64,000 nucleotides of DNA from Streptomyces sp. NBC_00285 (GTDB lineage: Bacteria > Actinomycetota > Actinomycetes > Streptomycetales > Streptomycetaceae), in the NCBI RefSeq assembly GCF_036174265.1, contig NZ_CP108055.1, positions 6,510,001 to 6,574,000 on the forward strand. Reading direction: 5' to 3'. Shown here in pieces: positions 55,934-64,000 of the stretch. The notes under the pieces are model-generated. The model saw only the letters and a list, made by a program, of their open reading frames with translations. It was not told the origin of the DNA and made no database searches. Positions within the stretch are counted from its first letter, which is position 1; each line of letters starts with the position of its first letter. The translations under genes and the position numbers were made by a program.

Positions 55934-56833
55934 GTGATCGAAGCCCGTCATCTCCGTGTCCTGCGTGCCGTCGCCGCCACCGGCTCCTTCTCGGCCGCGG
56001 GTCGCGAACTGGGCTGCACCCAGCCCGCGGTGAGCCAGCAGATGAAGGCCCTGGAGGCGTCCGTCGGCACACCGTTGATCGTCCGCAGCGGGCGCGAGAT
56101 GCGGCTGACGCAGGCGGGCGGGGCGCTGGTGCGGCACGCCGCCGGGATCCTGGCCGGACTCACGGCCGCCGAGGAGGAGGTCGCCGCCATCGCCGGGCTC
56201 CGGGCCGGCCGGGTCCGGCTGGTCTCCTTCCCCAGCGGCAGCTCCACCCTCGTCCCGACCGCCCTCGCCGCCCTGCGCGCCGCGCACCCCGGCACCCGGG
56301 TCTCCCTGGAGGAGGCCGAACCGCCGCACTCCGTCGGCCTGTTGCGGGAGGGCGACTGCGACCTCGCGCTCGCCTTCCGGTACGAGGGGGCCGCGGGCGG
56401 CGACGAGTGGGACGACCTCGTCGTACGGCCCCTGCTGACCGACCGGCTCGTCGCCCTCGTACCGGAGCGGCACCGGCTCGCGGGCGCGGGGTCCGTGGCC
56501 ATCGGGGAGCTCGCCGGGGAGCCGTGGATCGCCGGATGCCCGCGCTGCCGAGGCCAGTTGGTCGAGGTGTGCGAGGGCGCCGGCTTCACGCCCCGCATCG
56601 ACTTCGCGACCGACGACTATCCGGCGGTGGTCGGCCTGGTGGGCGCGGGCCTCGGCGTCGCCGTCCTGCCCCAGCTGGCGATCGAGTCCGTACGCCCCCG
56701 AGGTGTGCGCACGGTCGCGCTGGAACCGGCGGTCCGGCGGGAGATCGTCGCGCTCACCCTGCCCGACCTGGCGCAGGTGCCGGCGGTGGCGGCGACGCTG
56801 GAACAGCTCGCGGTCGCCGCGGGCCGGAAGTAG
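55934..56833 (+). CDS. LysR family transcriptional regulator
   Basis: The 299-residue protein has a LysR HTH at residues ~1-60 (HLRVLRAVAATGSFSAAGRE, QPAVSQQMKALEASVG) and a two-lobe LysR substrate-binding domain. It is divergent from the MOSC gene and probably controls it. The start is GTG 55934 with TATCCT 6 nt upstream and no ribosome binding site. The effector is unknown. A bidirectional terminator separates it from whiD. Confidence 0.92.
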   Translation: MIEARHLRVLRAVAATGSFSAAGRELGCTQPAVSQQMKALEASVGTPLIVRSGREMRLTQAGGALVRHAAGILAGLTAAEEEVAAIAGLRAGRVRLVSFPSGSSTLVPTALAALRAAHPGTRVSLEEAEPPHSVGLLREGDCDLALAFRYEGAAGGDEWDDLVVRPLLTDRLVALVPERHRLAGAGSVAIGELAGEPWIAGCPRCRGQLVEVCEGAGFTPRIDFATDDYPAVVGLVGAGLGVAVLPQLAIESVRPRGVRTVALEPAVRREIVALTLPDLAQVPAVAATLEQLAVAAGRK

Positions 56834-56849
56834 CGGGACCGGAAGCGGA

Positions 56850-56879
56850 AGAAAGGGCACGCGGTCGCGTGCCCTTTCT
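56850..56879. terminator. Bidirectional terminator between LysR gene and whiD
   Basis: AGAAAGGGCACGCG and its exact complement (14 bp) form a hairpin ending in CTTTCT. Confidence 0.88.
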
Positions 56880-56893
56880 GGAGAAACGTTCCT

Positions 56894-57220
56894 TCAGTTG
56901 TTCGATACGCCGCTCCCGACGGATGCCGCGGACACCAACCGGTGCCGGGCCCGTCCCATGAGCTCCTCGCGCTCGTCCTCGGTCAGCCCGCCCCAGACGC
57001 CGTACGGCTCTCTCACCGCCAGCGCGTGCGCCGCGCACTGCGCGCGCACCGGGCATCTCATGCAGACCTCCTTGGCCGAGTTCTCGCGAGCGCTTCGAGC
57101 CGCACCGCGCTCGCCCTCCGGGTGAAAGAAGAGCGAGCTGTCCACGCCGCGACAGGCAGCCAGGAGCTGCCAGTCCCACAGGTCCGCGTTCGGTCCGGGA
57201 AGGCGGGAGAAATCTGCCAT
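56894..57220 (-). CDS. whiD: WhiB-family iron-sulfur regulator WhiD
   Basis: The 108-residue Wbl protein has the four cluster-binding Cys (Cys23, Cys53, Cys56, Cys62, in AACRG and CMRCPVRAQC), the GVWGG turn near residue 74 and a basic C-terminus. WhiD holds a [4Fe-4S] cluster and is needed for late spore maturation in Streptomyces. The assignment is based on sequence and on the adjacent bldM, which has the same position in Streptomyces coelicolor. The ATG 57220 has AAGGGGTCACG before it. Confidence 0.93.
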   Translation of the reverse strand: MADFSRLPGPNADLWDWQLLAACRGVDSSLFFHPEGERGAARSARENSAKEVCMRCPVRAQCAAHALAVREPYGVWGGLTEDEREELMGRARHRLVSAASVGSGVSNN

Positions 57221-57612
57221 TGCGTGACCCCTTGTAACCGATCTGGGAGGTTGTCGAACTGTGCGGTGTCCATGACCGTACGTCTACGATCTAAGGAGAT
57301 GAAAATATGACTCATTGCGAATCTAGCCTCAGACACCAGGAAATGGGAAGAAAAGGGTCTGAATGGGGCATGGGTTGTGATGAAACGTTGTGGGTCCGCT
57401 GTACATGTCTGCACCGTGTCCGAGCCCTCACGTAGAGTGCCGAAGACAGTGCACAGCCCCGTAACTCTTTCGGGTGACCGTCGTTGAGAGTGCGGAAGCG
57501 GTTGAAGGCAACAAGTGCTCGGGCAGGCGTCCGAGACGTTCGACCGCACAGGTGACGATTTCGTACCAGCCTGGAGGCTCAAGGTGACGTGCATCAGCTG
57601 CGGAGGACGGCC
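57221..57612. other. Divergent whiD-bldM control region
   Basis: This 392-bp region includes the bldM promoter (57460-57487), an unusually AT-rich core (57290-57340) and a 42-codon open frame at 57307-57435 with AAGGAG 8 nt upstream and atypical codon use. I do not call the frame a gene. Confidence 0.5.
57460..57487 (+). promoter_or_regulatory. Sigma-BldN-type bldM promoter
   Basis: CGTAAC-N16-CGTTGA matches the recorded BldN consensus. bldM is a classic BldN target. The start would be near 57494. Confidence 0.8.
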
Positions 57613-58224
57613 ATGACATCCGTCCTCGTCTGCGACGACTCCCCGCTTGCCCGAGAGGCGCTCCGCCGCGCGGTCGCGACCGTGCCCGGCGTCGAGCGCG
57701 TGACGACCGCGGCCAACGGCGAGGAAGTCCTCCGCCGCTGGGGTGCGGACCGTTCGGACCTGATTCTGATGGACGTACGCATGCCCGGTCTGGGCGGCGT
57801 CGAGACCGTGCGCCGGCTGCTGTCCGCCGACCCAGGTGCGCGCATCATCATGCTCACCGTCGCGGAGGACCTGGACGGCGTGGCGCTCGCGGTCGCCGCC
57901 GGTGCGCGCGGCTATCTGCACAAGGACGCGTCGCGTGCGGAATTGCGGGCGACCGTGACGCAGGCGCTCGCCGACCCGACCTGGCGGCTGGCTCCGCGTC
58001 GACTGCGGTCCGCCGAGATGGGCGCGGCACCGACGCTCACAGCGCGTGAGATCCAGGTACTCGAAGGAATGAGTCACGGCCGGTCCAACGCGGAGATCGG
58101 GCGTGAGCTCTTCCTCTCCGAGGACACCGTCAAGACGCACGCCCGCCGGCTGTTCAAGAAGCTCGGGGCCTCGGACCGGGCGCACGCCGTCGCACTCGGG
58201 TTCCGTTGGGGCCTGGTGCGCTGA
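57613..58224 (+). CDS. bldM: Orphan response regulator BldM
   Basis: The 203-residue NarL/FixJ-type response regulator has an N-terminal receiver (VLVCDDSPLAREAL, Asp54 in LMDVRMPG, Thr in MLTVAED, Lys in YLHKDAS) and a LuxR-type HTH (~residues 140-200, LTAREIQVLEGMSHGRSNAE). BldM homodimers and BldM-WhiI heterodimers control aerial growth and sporulation genes. Asp54 is present, but from memory phosphorylation is not required. It is divergent from whiD and has the BldN-type promoter upstream. Confidence 0.95.
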   Translation: MTSVLVCDDSPLAREALRRAVATVPGVERVTTAANGEEVLRRWGADRSDLILMDVRMPGLGGVETVRRLLSADPGARIIMLTVAEDLDGVALAVAAGARGYLHKDASRAELRATVTQALADPTWRLAPRRLRSAEMGAAPTLTAREIQVLEGMSHGRSNAEIGRELFLSEDTVKTHARRLFKKLGASDRAHAVALGFRWGLVR

Positions 58225-58256
58225 GCATTTCGGCGCCCGAGGTCGTAGTAAGACTG

Positions 58257-58308
58257 CGGGTTGTTCGTGGCTGGTCGCGCGGTTCCCCGCGCCTCTGTCG
58301 GGGCGCGG
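58257..58308. repeat. Dispersed intergenic repeat, copy D (GTTCCCCGCGCC subtype)
   Basis: CGTGGCTGGTCGCGCGGTTC and CCCGCGCCTCTG match copy C closely. A terminal inverted GGGGCGCGG follows. It lies just after bldM. Confidence 0.75.
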
Positions 58309-58430
58309 TTGCGAGGTCCGTCAAGTGACTCCGTCGGTGCCCGCTCCTTGTTTCGGCGCGGATGCCGCATCCTTGAGATGTGGAGTCTCTCGGGGACGAT
58401 TCGATCGAGCGGAAGGGGAGGGCGCAGGAG

Positions 58431-59108
58431 ATGAGTTCCGGCGCACCTGCTCATAACGCTTCGGTGCACAACGACCAGCGCGATGCCACGGATCCTTCGA
58501 CGCCGGGGCACCATGGACCGATGCGTGACGACGAGGCTGCTCATCCCCATGGGGCGATCGGTGCGCTCGTCCACAGTGCCGTGGAAGGGGACGAGCAGGC
58601 CACGCACGACCTGCTCGCCCATGTCCACCCACTGGCCCTGCGCTACTGCCGCACCCGGCTGTCCCGTCTCCCGGGCGATGCCCGGCACTTCGTGGAGGAC
58701 CTCGCGCAGGAGGTCTGCGTAGCCGTCCTCCTGGCCCTGCCCCGCTACCGGGACACCGGGCGCCCCTTCGAGGCGTTCGTCTTCGCCATCGCCGCGCACA
58801 AGGTCGCCGACCTGCAGCGCGCCGCGATGCGGCACCCCGGTTCCACGGCCGTTCCCTCGGACGAGATGCCCGAGCGGCCCGACGACTCGCTCGGCCCCGA
58901 GGAGCGGGCCCTGCTGAGCAGCGACGCCGAATGGGCCAAGAAACTGATGGCCAACCTCCCCGAGAACCAGCGCGAGCTGCTGCTGTTGCGCATCGCCGTG
59001 GGGCTGACGGCGGAGGAGACGGGCCAGATGTTGGGAATGTCACCCGGTGCGGTCCGGGTGGCGCAGCACCGGGCGCTGAGCAGGCTGCGGGCCCTGGCCG
59101 AGCAGTAG
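58431..59108 (+). CDS. shbA: ECF-type sigma factor ShbA
   Basis: The 225-residue protein has sigma region 2 (~residues 70-140, [20 protein letters not shown]) and region 4 (~175-225, [22 protein letters not shown]). It matches the ECF factor ShbA, which in Streptomyces directs transcription of hrdB, the main sigma gene. Position between bldM and guaB supports this. I chose ATG 58431 because AGGGGAGG lies 9-16 nt upstream. A longer frame to 58380 and a shorter start at 58521 are possible. No anti-sigma gene is adjacent. Confidence 0.88.
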   Translation: MSSGAPAHNASVHNDQRDATDPSTPGHHGPMRDDEAAHPHGAIGALVHSAVEGDEQATHDLLAHVHPLALRYCRTRLSRLPGDARHFVEDLAQEVCVAVLLALPRYRDTGRPFEAFVFAIAAHKVADLQRAAMRHPGSTAVPSDEMPERPDDSLGPEERALLSSDAEWAKKLMANLPENQRELLLLRIAVGLTAEETGQMLGMSPGAVRVAQHRALSRLRALAEQ

Positions 59109-59205
59109 GTGCCCGGTTGAACAGCGGGTGCGTGCGTTCCGTACGAACATACGAAGCCAGGAGCCGGTCCACGCTGTGGAATGTGCCACCCCTGCTTCCC
59201 GTTAG

Positions 59206-60750
<1,545 letters not shown>

Positions 60751-60765
60751 GCATCGGTCGGCAAC

Positions 60766-60796
60766 GGGCGGCCCCGGGAGGCATCCGGGGCCGCCC
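60766..60796 (+). terminator. Terminator after guaB
   Basis: GGGCGGCCCCGG and its complement (12 bp) flank a 7-nt loop, followed by TTGT. Confidence 0.85.
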
Positions 60797-60856
60797 TTGT
60801 CGTACCCGTCGGCGATACTGGAAGACGCTGAACGCATCAGGGAAAGGCCACACATC

Positions 60857-61981
60857 GTGACTGAGATCGAGATCGGGCGCGGCAAGCGCGGCCGCCGGGC
60901 GTACGCCTTCGACGACATCGCCGTCGTCCCCAGCCGCCGTACGCGCGACCCGAAGGAGGTCTCGATCGCCTGGCAGATCGACGCCTACCGGTTCGAGCTG
61001 CCCTTCCTGGCCGCCCCCATGGACTCCATCGTCTCCCCGGCCACCGCGATCCGCATCGGTGAGCTCGGCGGCCTGGGCGTGCTGAACCTCGAAGGACTGT
61101 GGACGAGGTACGAGAACCCGCAGCCGCTGCTCGACGAGATCGCCGGGCTGGACGTGGACAACGCCACCCGCCGTCTGCAGGAGATCTACGCCGCTCCCAT
61201 CAAGGAGGAGCTGATCGGGCAGCGCATCAAGGAGGTGCGCGACGCGGGTGTGGTCACCGCGGCCGCGCTCTCCCCGCAGCGCACGGCACAGTTCTCCAAG
61301 GCCGTCGTGGACGCGGGCGTGGACATCTTCGTCATCCGCGGTACGACGGTCTCGGCCGAGCACGTCTCCGGCTCGCACGAGCCGCTGAACCTGAAGCAGT
61401 TCATCTACGAGCTCGACGTCCCGGTGATCGTCGGCGGCTGCGCGACGTACACGGCGGCCCTGCACCTGATGCGCACCGGCGCGGCGGGCGTCCTGGTCGG
61501 CTTCGGCGGCGGCGCGGCACACACCACGCGCAACGTGCTGGGCATCCAGGTGCCGATGGCGACGGCGGTGGCCGATGTCGCCGCCGCCCGCCGTGACTAC
61601 ATGGACGAGTCCGGCGGCCGGTACGTCCACGTGATCGCCGACGGCGGTGTCGGCTGGTCCGGCGACCTGCCCAAGGCGATCGCCTGCGGCGCCGACGCGG
61701 TCATGATGGGCTCGCCGCTCGCCCGCGCGACGGACGCGCCGGGCAAGGGCAACCACTGGGGCATGGAGGCGGTCAACGAGGAACTGCCGCGCGGCAAGAA
61801 GGTCGACCTCGGCACGGTCGGCACCATCGAGGAGGTGCTGGCGGGCCCGTCGCACATTCCCGACGGCTCGATGAACTTCTTCGGAGCGCTGCGCCGGGCG
61901 ATGGCCACGACCGGGTACAGCGAGCTGAAGGAGTTCCAGCGCGTCGAGGTCACGGTGGCCGACTCGCAGCACAAGCGGTAG
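60857..61981 (+). CDS. guaB3: GuaB3 family IMP dehydrogenase-like protein
   Basis: The 374-residue protein is the CBS-less IMPDH paralogue found across actinobacteria. It starts with RAYAFDDIAVVPSRRTRDPK and has DIFVIRGTTVSAEHVS, where IMPDH has the catalytic Cys loop (here RGTTVS, no Cys). The FGGGAAHTTRNVLG loop is conserved. Its activity is not settled. The start is GTG 60857 with a weak ribosome binding site (GGGAAAGG). Confidence 0.93.
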   Translation: MTEIEIGRGKRGRRAYAFDDIAVVPSRRTRDPKEVSIAWQIDAYRFELPFLAAPMDSIVSPATAIRIGELGGLGVLNLEGLWTRYENPQPLLDEIAGLDVDNATRRLQEIYAAPIKEELIGQRIKEVRDAGVVTAAALSPQRTAQFSKAVVDAGVDIFVIRGTTVSAEHVSGSHEPLNLKQFIYELDVPVIVGGCATYTAALHLMRTGAAGVLVGFGGGAAHTTRNVLGIQVPMATAVADVAAARRDYMDESGGRYVHVIADGGVGWSGDLPKAIACGADAVMMGSPLARATDAPGKGNHWGMEAVNEELPRGKKVDLGTVGTIEEVLAGPSHIPDGSMNFFGALRRAMATTGYSELKEFQRVEVTVADSQHKR

Positions 61982-62005
61982 GTCGTAGACACGCGCGCGG
62001 CCCCT

Positions 62006-63223
62006 TCACAGCCGATGCGCCGCCCCTGTCGGCGTAGCCCCCCGCGTGTCCAGCAGCAGCTGCGCCTTCACCGACAGTCCCTGCAGGTCGTACGTCCGGT
62101 GCTGCTGGAGCAGGATCGTCAGGTCCGCGTCGGCCGCCGCCTCGTAGAGGGAGTCCGCGCGGGGGACCGGGCGGTCCAGGACGCTCCAGGACGGGATGTG
62201 CGGGTCGTGGTAGCTGACGGCGGCGCCGAGTTCCATCAGGCGTACGGCGACCTCCTGGGCGGGGGTGCCCTGCTGGTCGGCGAGGTCGGGCTTGTAGGTG
62301 ACGCCGAGGAGGAGGATCCGGGCGCCGCGCGCGGACTTGCCGTGCTCGTTGAGCAGGGCGGCGGCACGCTGGACGACGTAACGGGGCATCTGGTCGTTGA
62401 CCTGCCGTGCGAGTTCGACCATGCGCAGGGTGCGGCCGCCCGCGGGGCCGCCGCCGGTCAGGTCGCGGGAGACCGCGTGGCCGCCGACGCCGGGGCCGGG
62501 ACGGAACGCCTGGAAGCCGAAGGGCTTCGTCTCCGCGCAGCGGATGACGTCCCACAGGTCGACGCCGAGGTCGTGGCACAGGACGGCCATCTCGTTGACG
62601 AGGGCGATGTTGACGTGCCGGAAGTTGGTCTCCAGGAGCTGGACCGTCTCCGCCTCGCGTGGGCCACGCGCGCGTACCACCTTGTCGGTCAGGCGCGAGT
62701 AGAACGCGGCGGCCGATTCCGTGCACGCGGGCGTGAGGCCGCCGATCACCTTGGGGGTGTTGGCGGGCGTGAAGTCGCGGTTGCCCGGGTCGACGCGGCT
62801 CGGGGAGTAGGCCAGGTGGAAGTCGCGGCCCGCGCGCAGGCCCGAGCCCTCTTCGAGGATCGGGCGCAGGAACTCCTCGGTGGTGCCCGGGGGGACGGGG
62901 GACTCCAGGATCACCGTGGTGTGCGGGCGCAGGCGCTCGGCGAGGGTACGGGCCGCCGCCTCGACCTGGCTCAGGTCCAGACGGCCGTCCGGGTCCGGCG
63001 GGGTCGGCGCGCAGATGACCGCCGTACGCACCCGGCCGAGTTCGGCGGGGCCCGCGGCCGTCCGGAAGCCCCCCGAGAGCATTCGGCGCAGTTCGGCGGG
63101 GCTGAGGGAGCCGGCCTCGGGCCCGGTGCGGTAGCCGAGGGTGGGGATGCCGGCGGCGACGGCGGCCTGGGCCAGCGGCAGTCCGTAGGGGCCGAGTCCG
63201 ATCACGGCGAGATCTGCGGGCAT
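62006..63223 (-). CDS. Nucleotide-sugar dehydrogenase-like protein without catalytic Lys and Cys
   Basis: The 405-residue protein matches the UDP-glucose/UDP-ManNAc dehydrogenase family: the N-terminal Rossmann GLGPYGLPLA, VICAPTPPDPDG, the central ETNFRHVNIALVNEMA and the C-terminal domain ending in GATPTGAAHRL. Two catalytic residues are changed. The active-site Cys (GGHC in the family) is Ala in PGVGGHAVSRD, and the Lys before the central helix is Gln in VQLLETNF. The full four-electron oxidation looks impossible. It might be a binding or partial-reaction protein. It converges with guaB3. Confidence 0.75.
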   Translation of the reverse strand: MPADLAVIGLGPYGLPLAQAAVAAGIPTLGYRTGPEAGSLSPAELRRMLSGGFRTAAGPAELGRVRTAVICAPTPPDPDGRLDLSQVEAAARTLAERLRPHTTVILESPVPPGTTEEFLRPILEEGSGLRAGRDFHLAYSPSRVDPGNRDFTPANTPKVIGGLTPACTESAAAFYSRLTDKVVRARGPREAETVQLLETNFRHVNIALVNEMAVLCHDLGVDLWDVIRCAETKPFGFQAFRPGPGVGGHAVSRDLTGGGPAGGRTLRMVELARQVNDQMPRYVVQRAAALLNEHGKSARGARILLLGVTYKPDLADQQGTPAQEVAVRLMELGAAVSYHDPHIPSWSVLDRPVPRADSLYEAAADADLTILLQQHRTYDLQGLSVKAQLLLDTRGATPTGAAHRL

Positions 63224-63570
63224 GGCGGGGGCCGTCCTTCCCAGTAACCGAAGCGGGACAGGTGCGCAAGCCCTGTGGACTGGATGAGCGAGCGCAATGT
63301 CAGACTAGGAGTAAATATGACCGAAATACGGGATTGGTTCCGTGTGTCTTCCGTCGGGTCGGAGAGTCCGAGCGGCTGAGGGCGGCCTGAGGGGCGGCCC
63401 GAGGGCATGAGGGGCCGTCGTCTGCGGTCTTGTGTGGCCTTTGGGGTACACGACGGTGAAAGTTATCCACAGGCTGAGGGCGACTGGTGGCCGAAGTCGG
63501 GCAACCCGGTCAGACTTTGGGCACGGGTGGATACGTGCGGGGCGGACGTGACCGACAGCGGGAGGCAGTG
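63224..63570. other. Intergenic region upstream of glpD
   Basis: This 347-bp stretch has no clear gene. It has an AT-rich patch (63305-63320) with AGGAG and an ATG that opens only a 20-codon frame, a DnaA-box match (63463-63471) and the glpD leader. No strong promoter was recognised. Confidence 0.5.
63463..63471 (+). promoter_or_regulatory. Single DnaA-box match
   Basis: TTATCCACA is an exact E. coli-type DnaA box. There is only one copy and no cluster, so this is not an origin. Confidence 0.4.
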
Positions 63571-64000
63571 GTGAGGACAGCGACACTGGGCCCGGCGCAA
63601 CGCGCCGAGTCACTCGCAGCAATGGCCGAGCGTGAACTGGACATCCTGGTGGTGGGAGCCGGCGTGGTCGGTGCGGGAACCGCGCTCGACGCGGTGACCC
63701 GAGGCCTGTCCGTGGGGCTGGTCGAGGCGCGTGACTGGGCGTCCGGCACCTCCAGCCGCTCCAGCAAGCTGATCCACGGCGGCCTGCGCTATCTGGAGAT
63801 GCTCGACTTCGCCCTCGTACGCGAGGCGTTGAAGGAACGCGGACTGCTGCTGGAGCGGCTCGCGCCGCATCTCGTGAAGCCGGTTCCCTTCCTGTACCCG
63901 TTGCAGCACAAGGGCTGGGAGCGGTGGTACGCCGGCTCGGGCGTCGCGCTCTACGACGCCATGTCGATGGCCCGCGGGCGCGGCCGGGGTCTGCCCACGC
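63571..64000 (+). CDS. glpD: Glycerol-3-phosphate dehydrogenase (3' end off window)
   Basis: The visible ~143 residues begin at GTG 63571 (GGGAGG upstream, GTG 63568 is an alternative) and show the FAD-binding ILVVGAGVVGAGTALDAVTR, SGTSSRSSKLIHGGLRYLE and PHLVKPVPFLYPLQ, all typical of GlpD. It oxidises glycerol-3-phosphate to dihydroxyacetone phosphate at the membrane. The gene runs past the window end. A glycerol-responsive regulator (GylR) commonly acts on it, but I could not identify a site. Confidence 0.93.
   Translation, partial: MRTATLGPAQRAESLAAMAERELDILVVGAGVVGAGTALDAVTRGLSVGLVEARDWASGTSSRSSKLIHGGLRYLEMLDFALVREALKERGLLLERLAPHLVKPVPFLYPLQHKGWERWYAGSGVALYDAMSMARGRGRGLPT

Noticed and set aside
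57271..57283. BldD-like site TGACCGTACGTCT upstream of whiD
   Set aside because: It fits only part of the consensus (TGAC and GT) and lacks the terminal A. Without conservation it is too weak to call.
57307..57435. A 42-codon frame with AAGGAG 8 nt upstream in the whiD-bldM gap
   Set aside because: Codon use and GC3 do not match Streptomyces genes, and the region is expected to hold two divergent promoters. It is kept only as part of a motif finding.
63317..63379. A 20-codon frame with AGGAG before it
   Set aside because: It is too short to support by codon bias, and lies in the promoter region of the nucleotide-sugar dehydrogenase gene.
63463..63471. Replication origin
   Set aside because: Only one DnaA box is present, and there is no dnaA or dnaN. 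A single match is expected by chance or as a minor regulatory site.

Overview
The window is a GC-rich actinobacterial chromosome segment with the features of Streptomyces: very high third-position GC, GTG starts, GTGA/ATGA start-stop overlaps, WhiB and Wbl-type regulators, and the developmental pair whiD-bldM next to a ShbA-type sigma factor, guaB and glpD. From memory, the order rplM-rpsI-glmM-coaA-glmS-acpS-nnr-alr-tsaE-tsaB-rimI-tsaD-groES-groEL-whiD-bldM-shbA-guaB-guaB3-glpD matches the core region of the Streptomyces coelicolor chromosome. This is conserved core DNA with accessory insertions. I saw no tRNA, rRNA, CRISPR array, prophage or insertion sequence.

Layout. 1-4106 (-) is the 5' part of a giant secreted surface protein with a PQQ-type propeller, ASH-like domains, a lectin-like domain and Ig-like repeats. 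4441-12188 (+) is a tightly coupled polysaccharide cluster: a cellulose-synthase-like GT2, a GH26 lipoprotein, two ArnT/PMT-like GT39 membrane enzymes, a polyprenol-phosphate mannose synthase and GtrA. 13251-20056 holds the rplM-rpsI operon and cell-wall and CoA precursor genes (glmM, coaA, glmS). 20043-27191 is more variable: a membrane-anchored M16 peptidase, a WhiJ-type regulator/DUF397/ATPase triad, a histidine phosphatase, an Rpn-like nuclease, acpS and a stand-alone OLD-type TOPRIM protein. 27304-36313 holds nnr, an M23 peptidase, alr, an alpha/beta hydrolase and the t6A genes tsaE, tsaB, rimI and tsaD, with a YkuD-like protein that has lost its catalytic residues. 36323-41485 is a xylan module (GH3, LacI regulator, GH10-CBM2) with palindromic operators. 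41570-51085 is mostly envelope proteins (LCP, FG-GAP, cell-wall-binding repeats, two NodB deacetylases) plus an ECF42 sigma factor with its DGPF partner. 51214-53523 is the CIRCE-controlled groES-groEL1 operon. 53553-56833 holds small metabolic genes and a LysR regulator. 56894-64000 holds whiD, bldM (with a sigma-BldN-type promoter), shbA, guaB, guaB3, a nucleotide-sugar dehydrogenase lacking its catalytic residues, and the start of glpD.

How the genes fit together. Much of the window serves the cell envelope: precursor supply (glmM, glmS, alr), polysaccharide synthesis and trimming (GT2, GH26, CE4, LCP, M23), and surface proteins. A second theme is development and stress control (whiD, bldM, shbA, WhiJ-like triad, HrcA/CIRCE). 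At least ten genes have a TANNNT box 6-8 nt before the start codon and no ribosome binding site, as expected for leaderless mRNAs. Two families of dispersed intergenic repeats recur. The most interesting leads are the GT2/GH26 exopolysaccharide cluster, two enzyme-like proteins without catalytic residues (33038-33580 and 62006-63223), the M16 peptidase with C-terminal membrane helices, and the repeat families.
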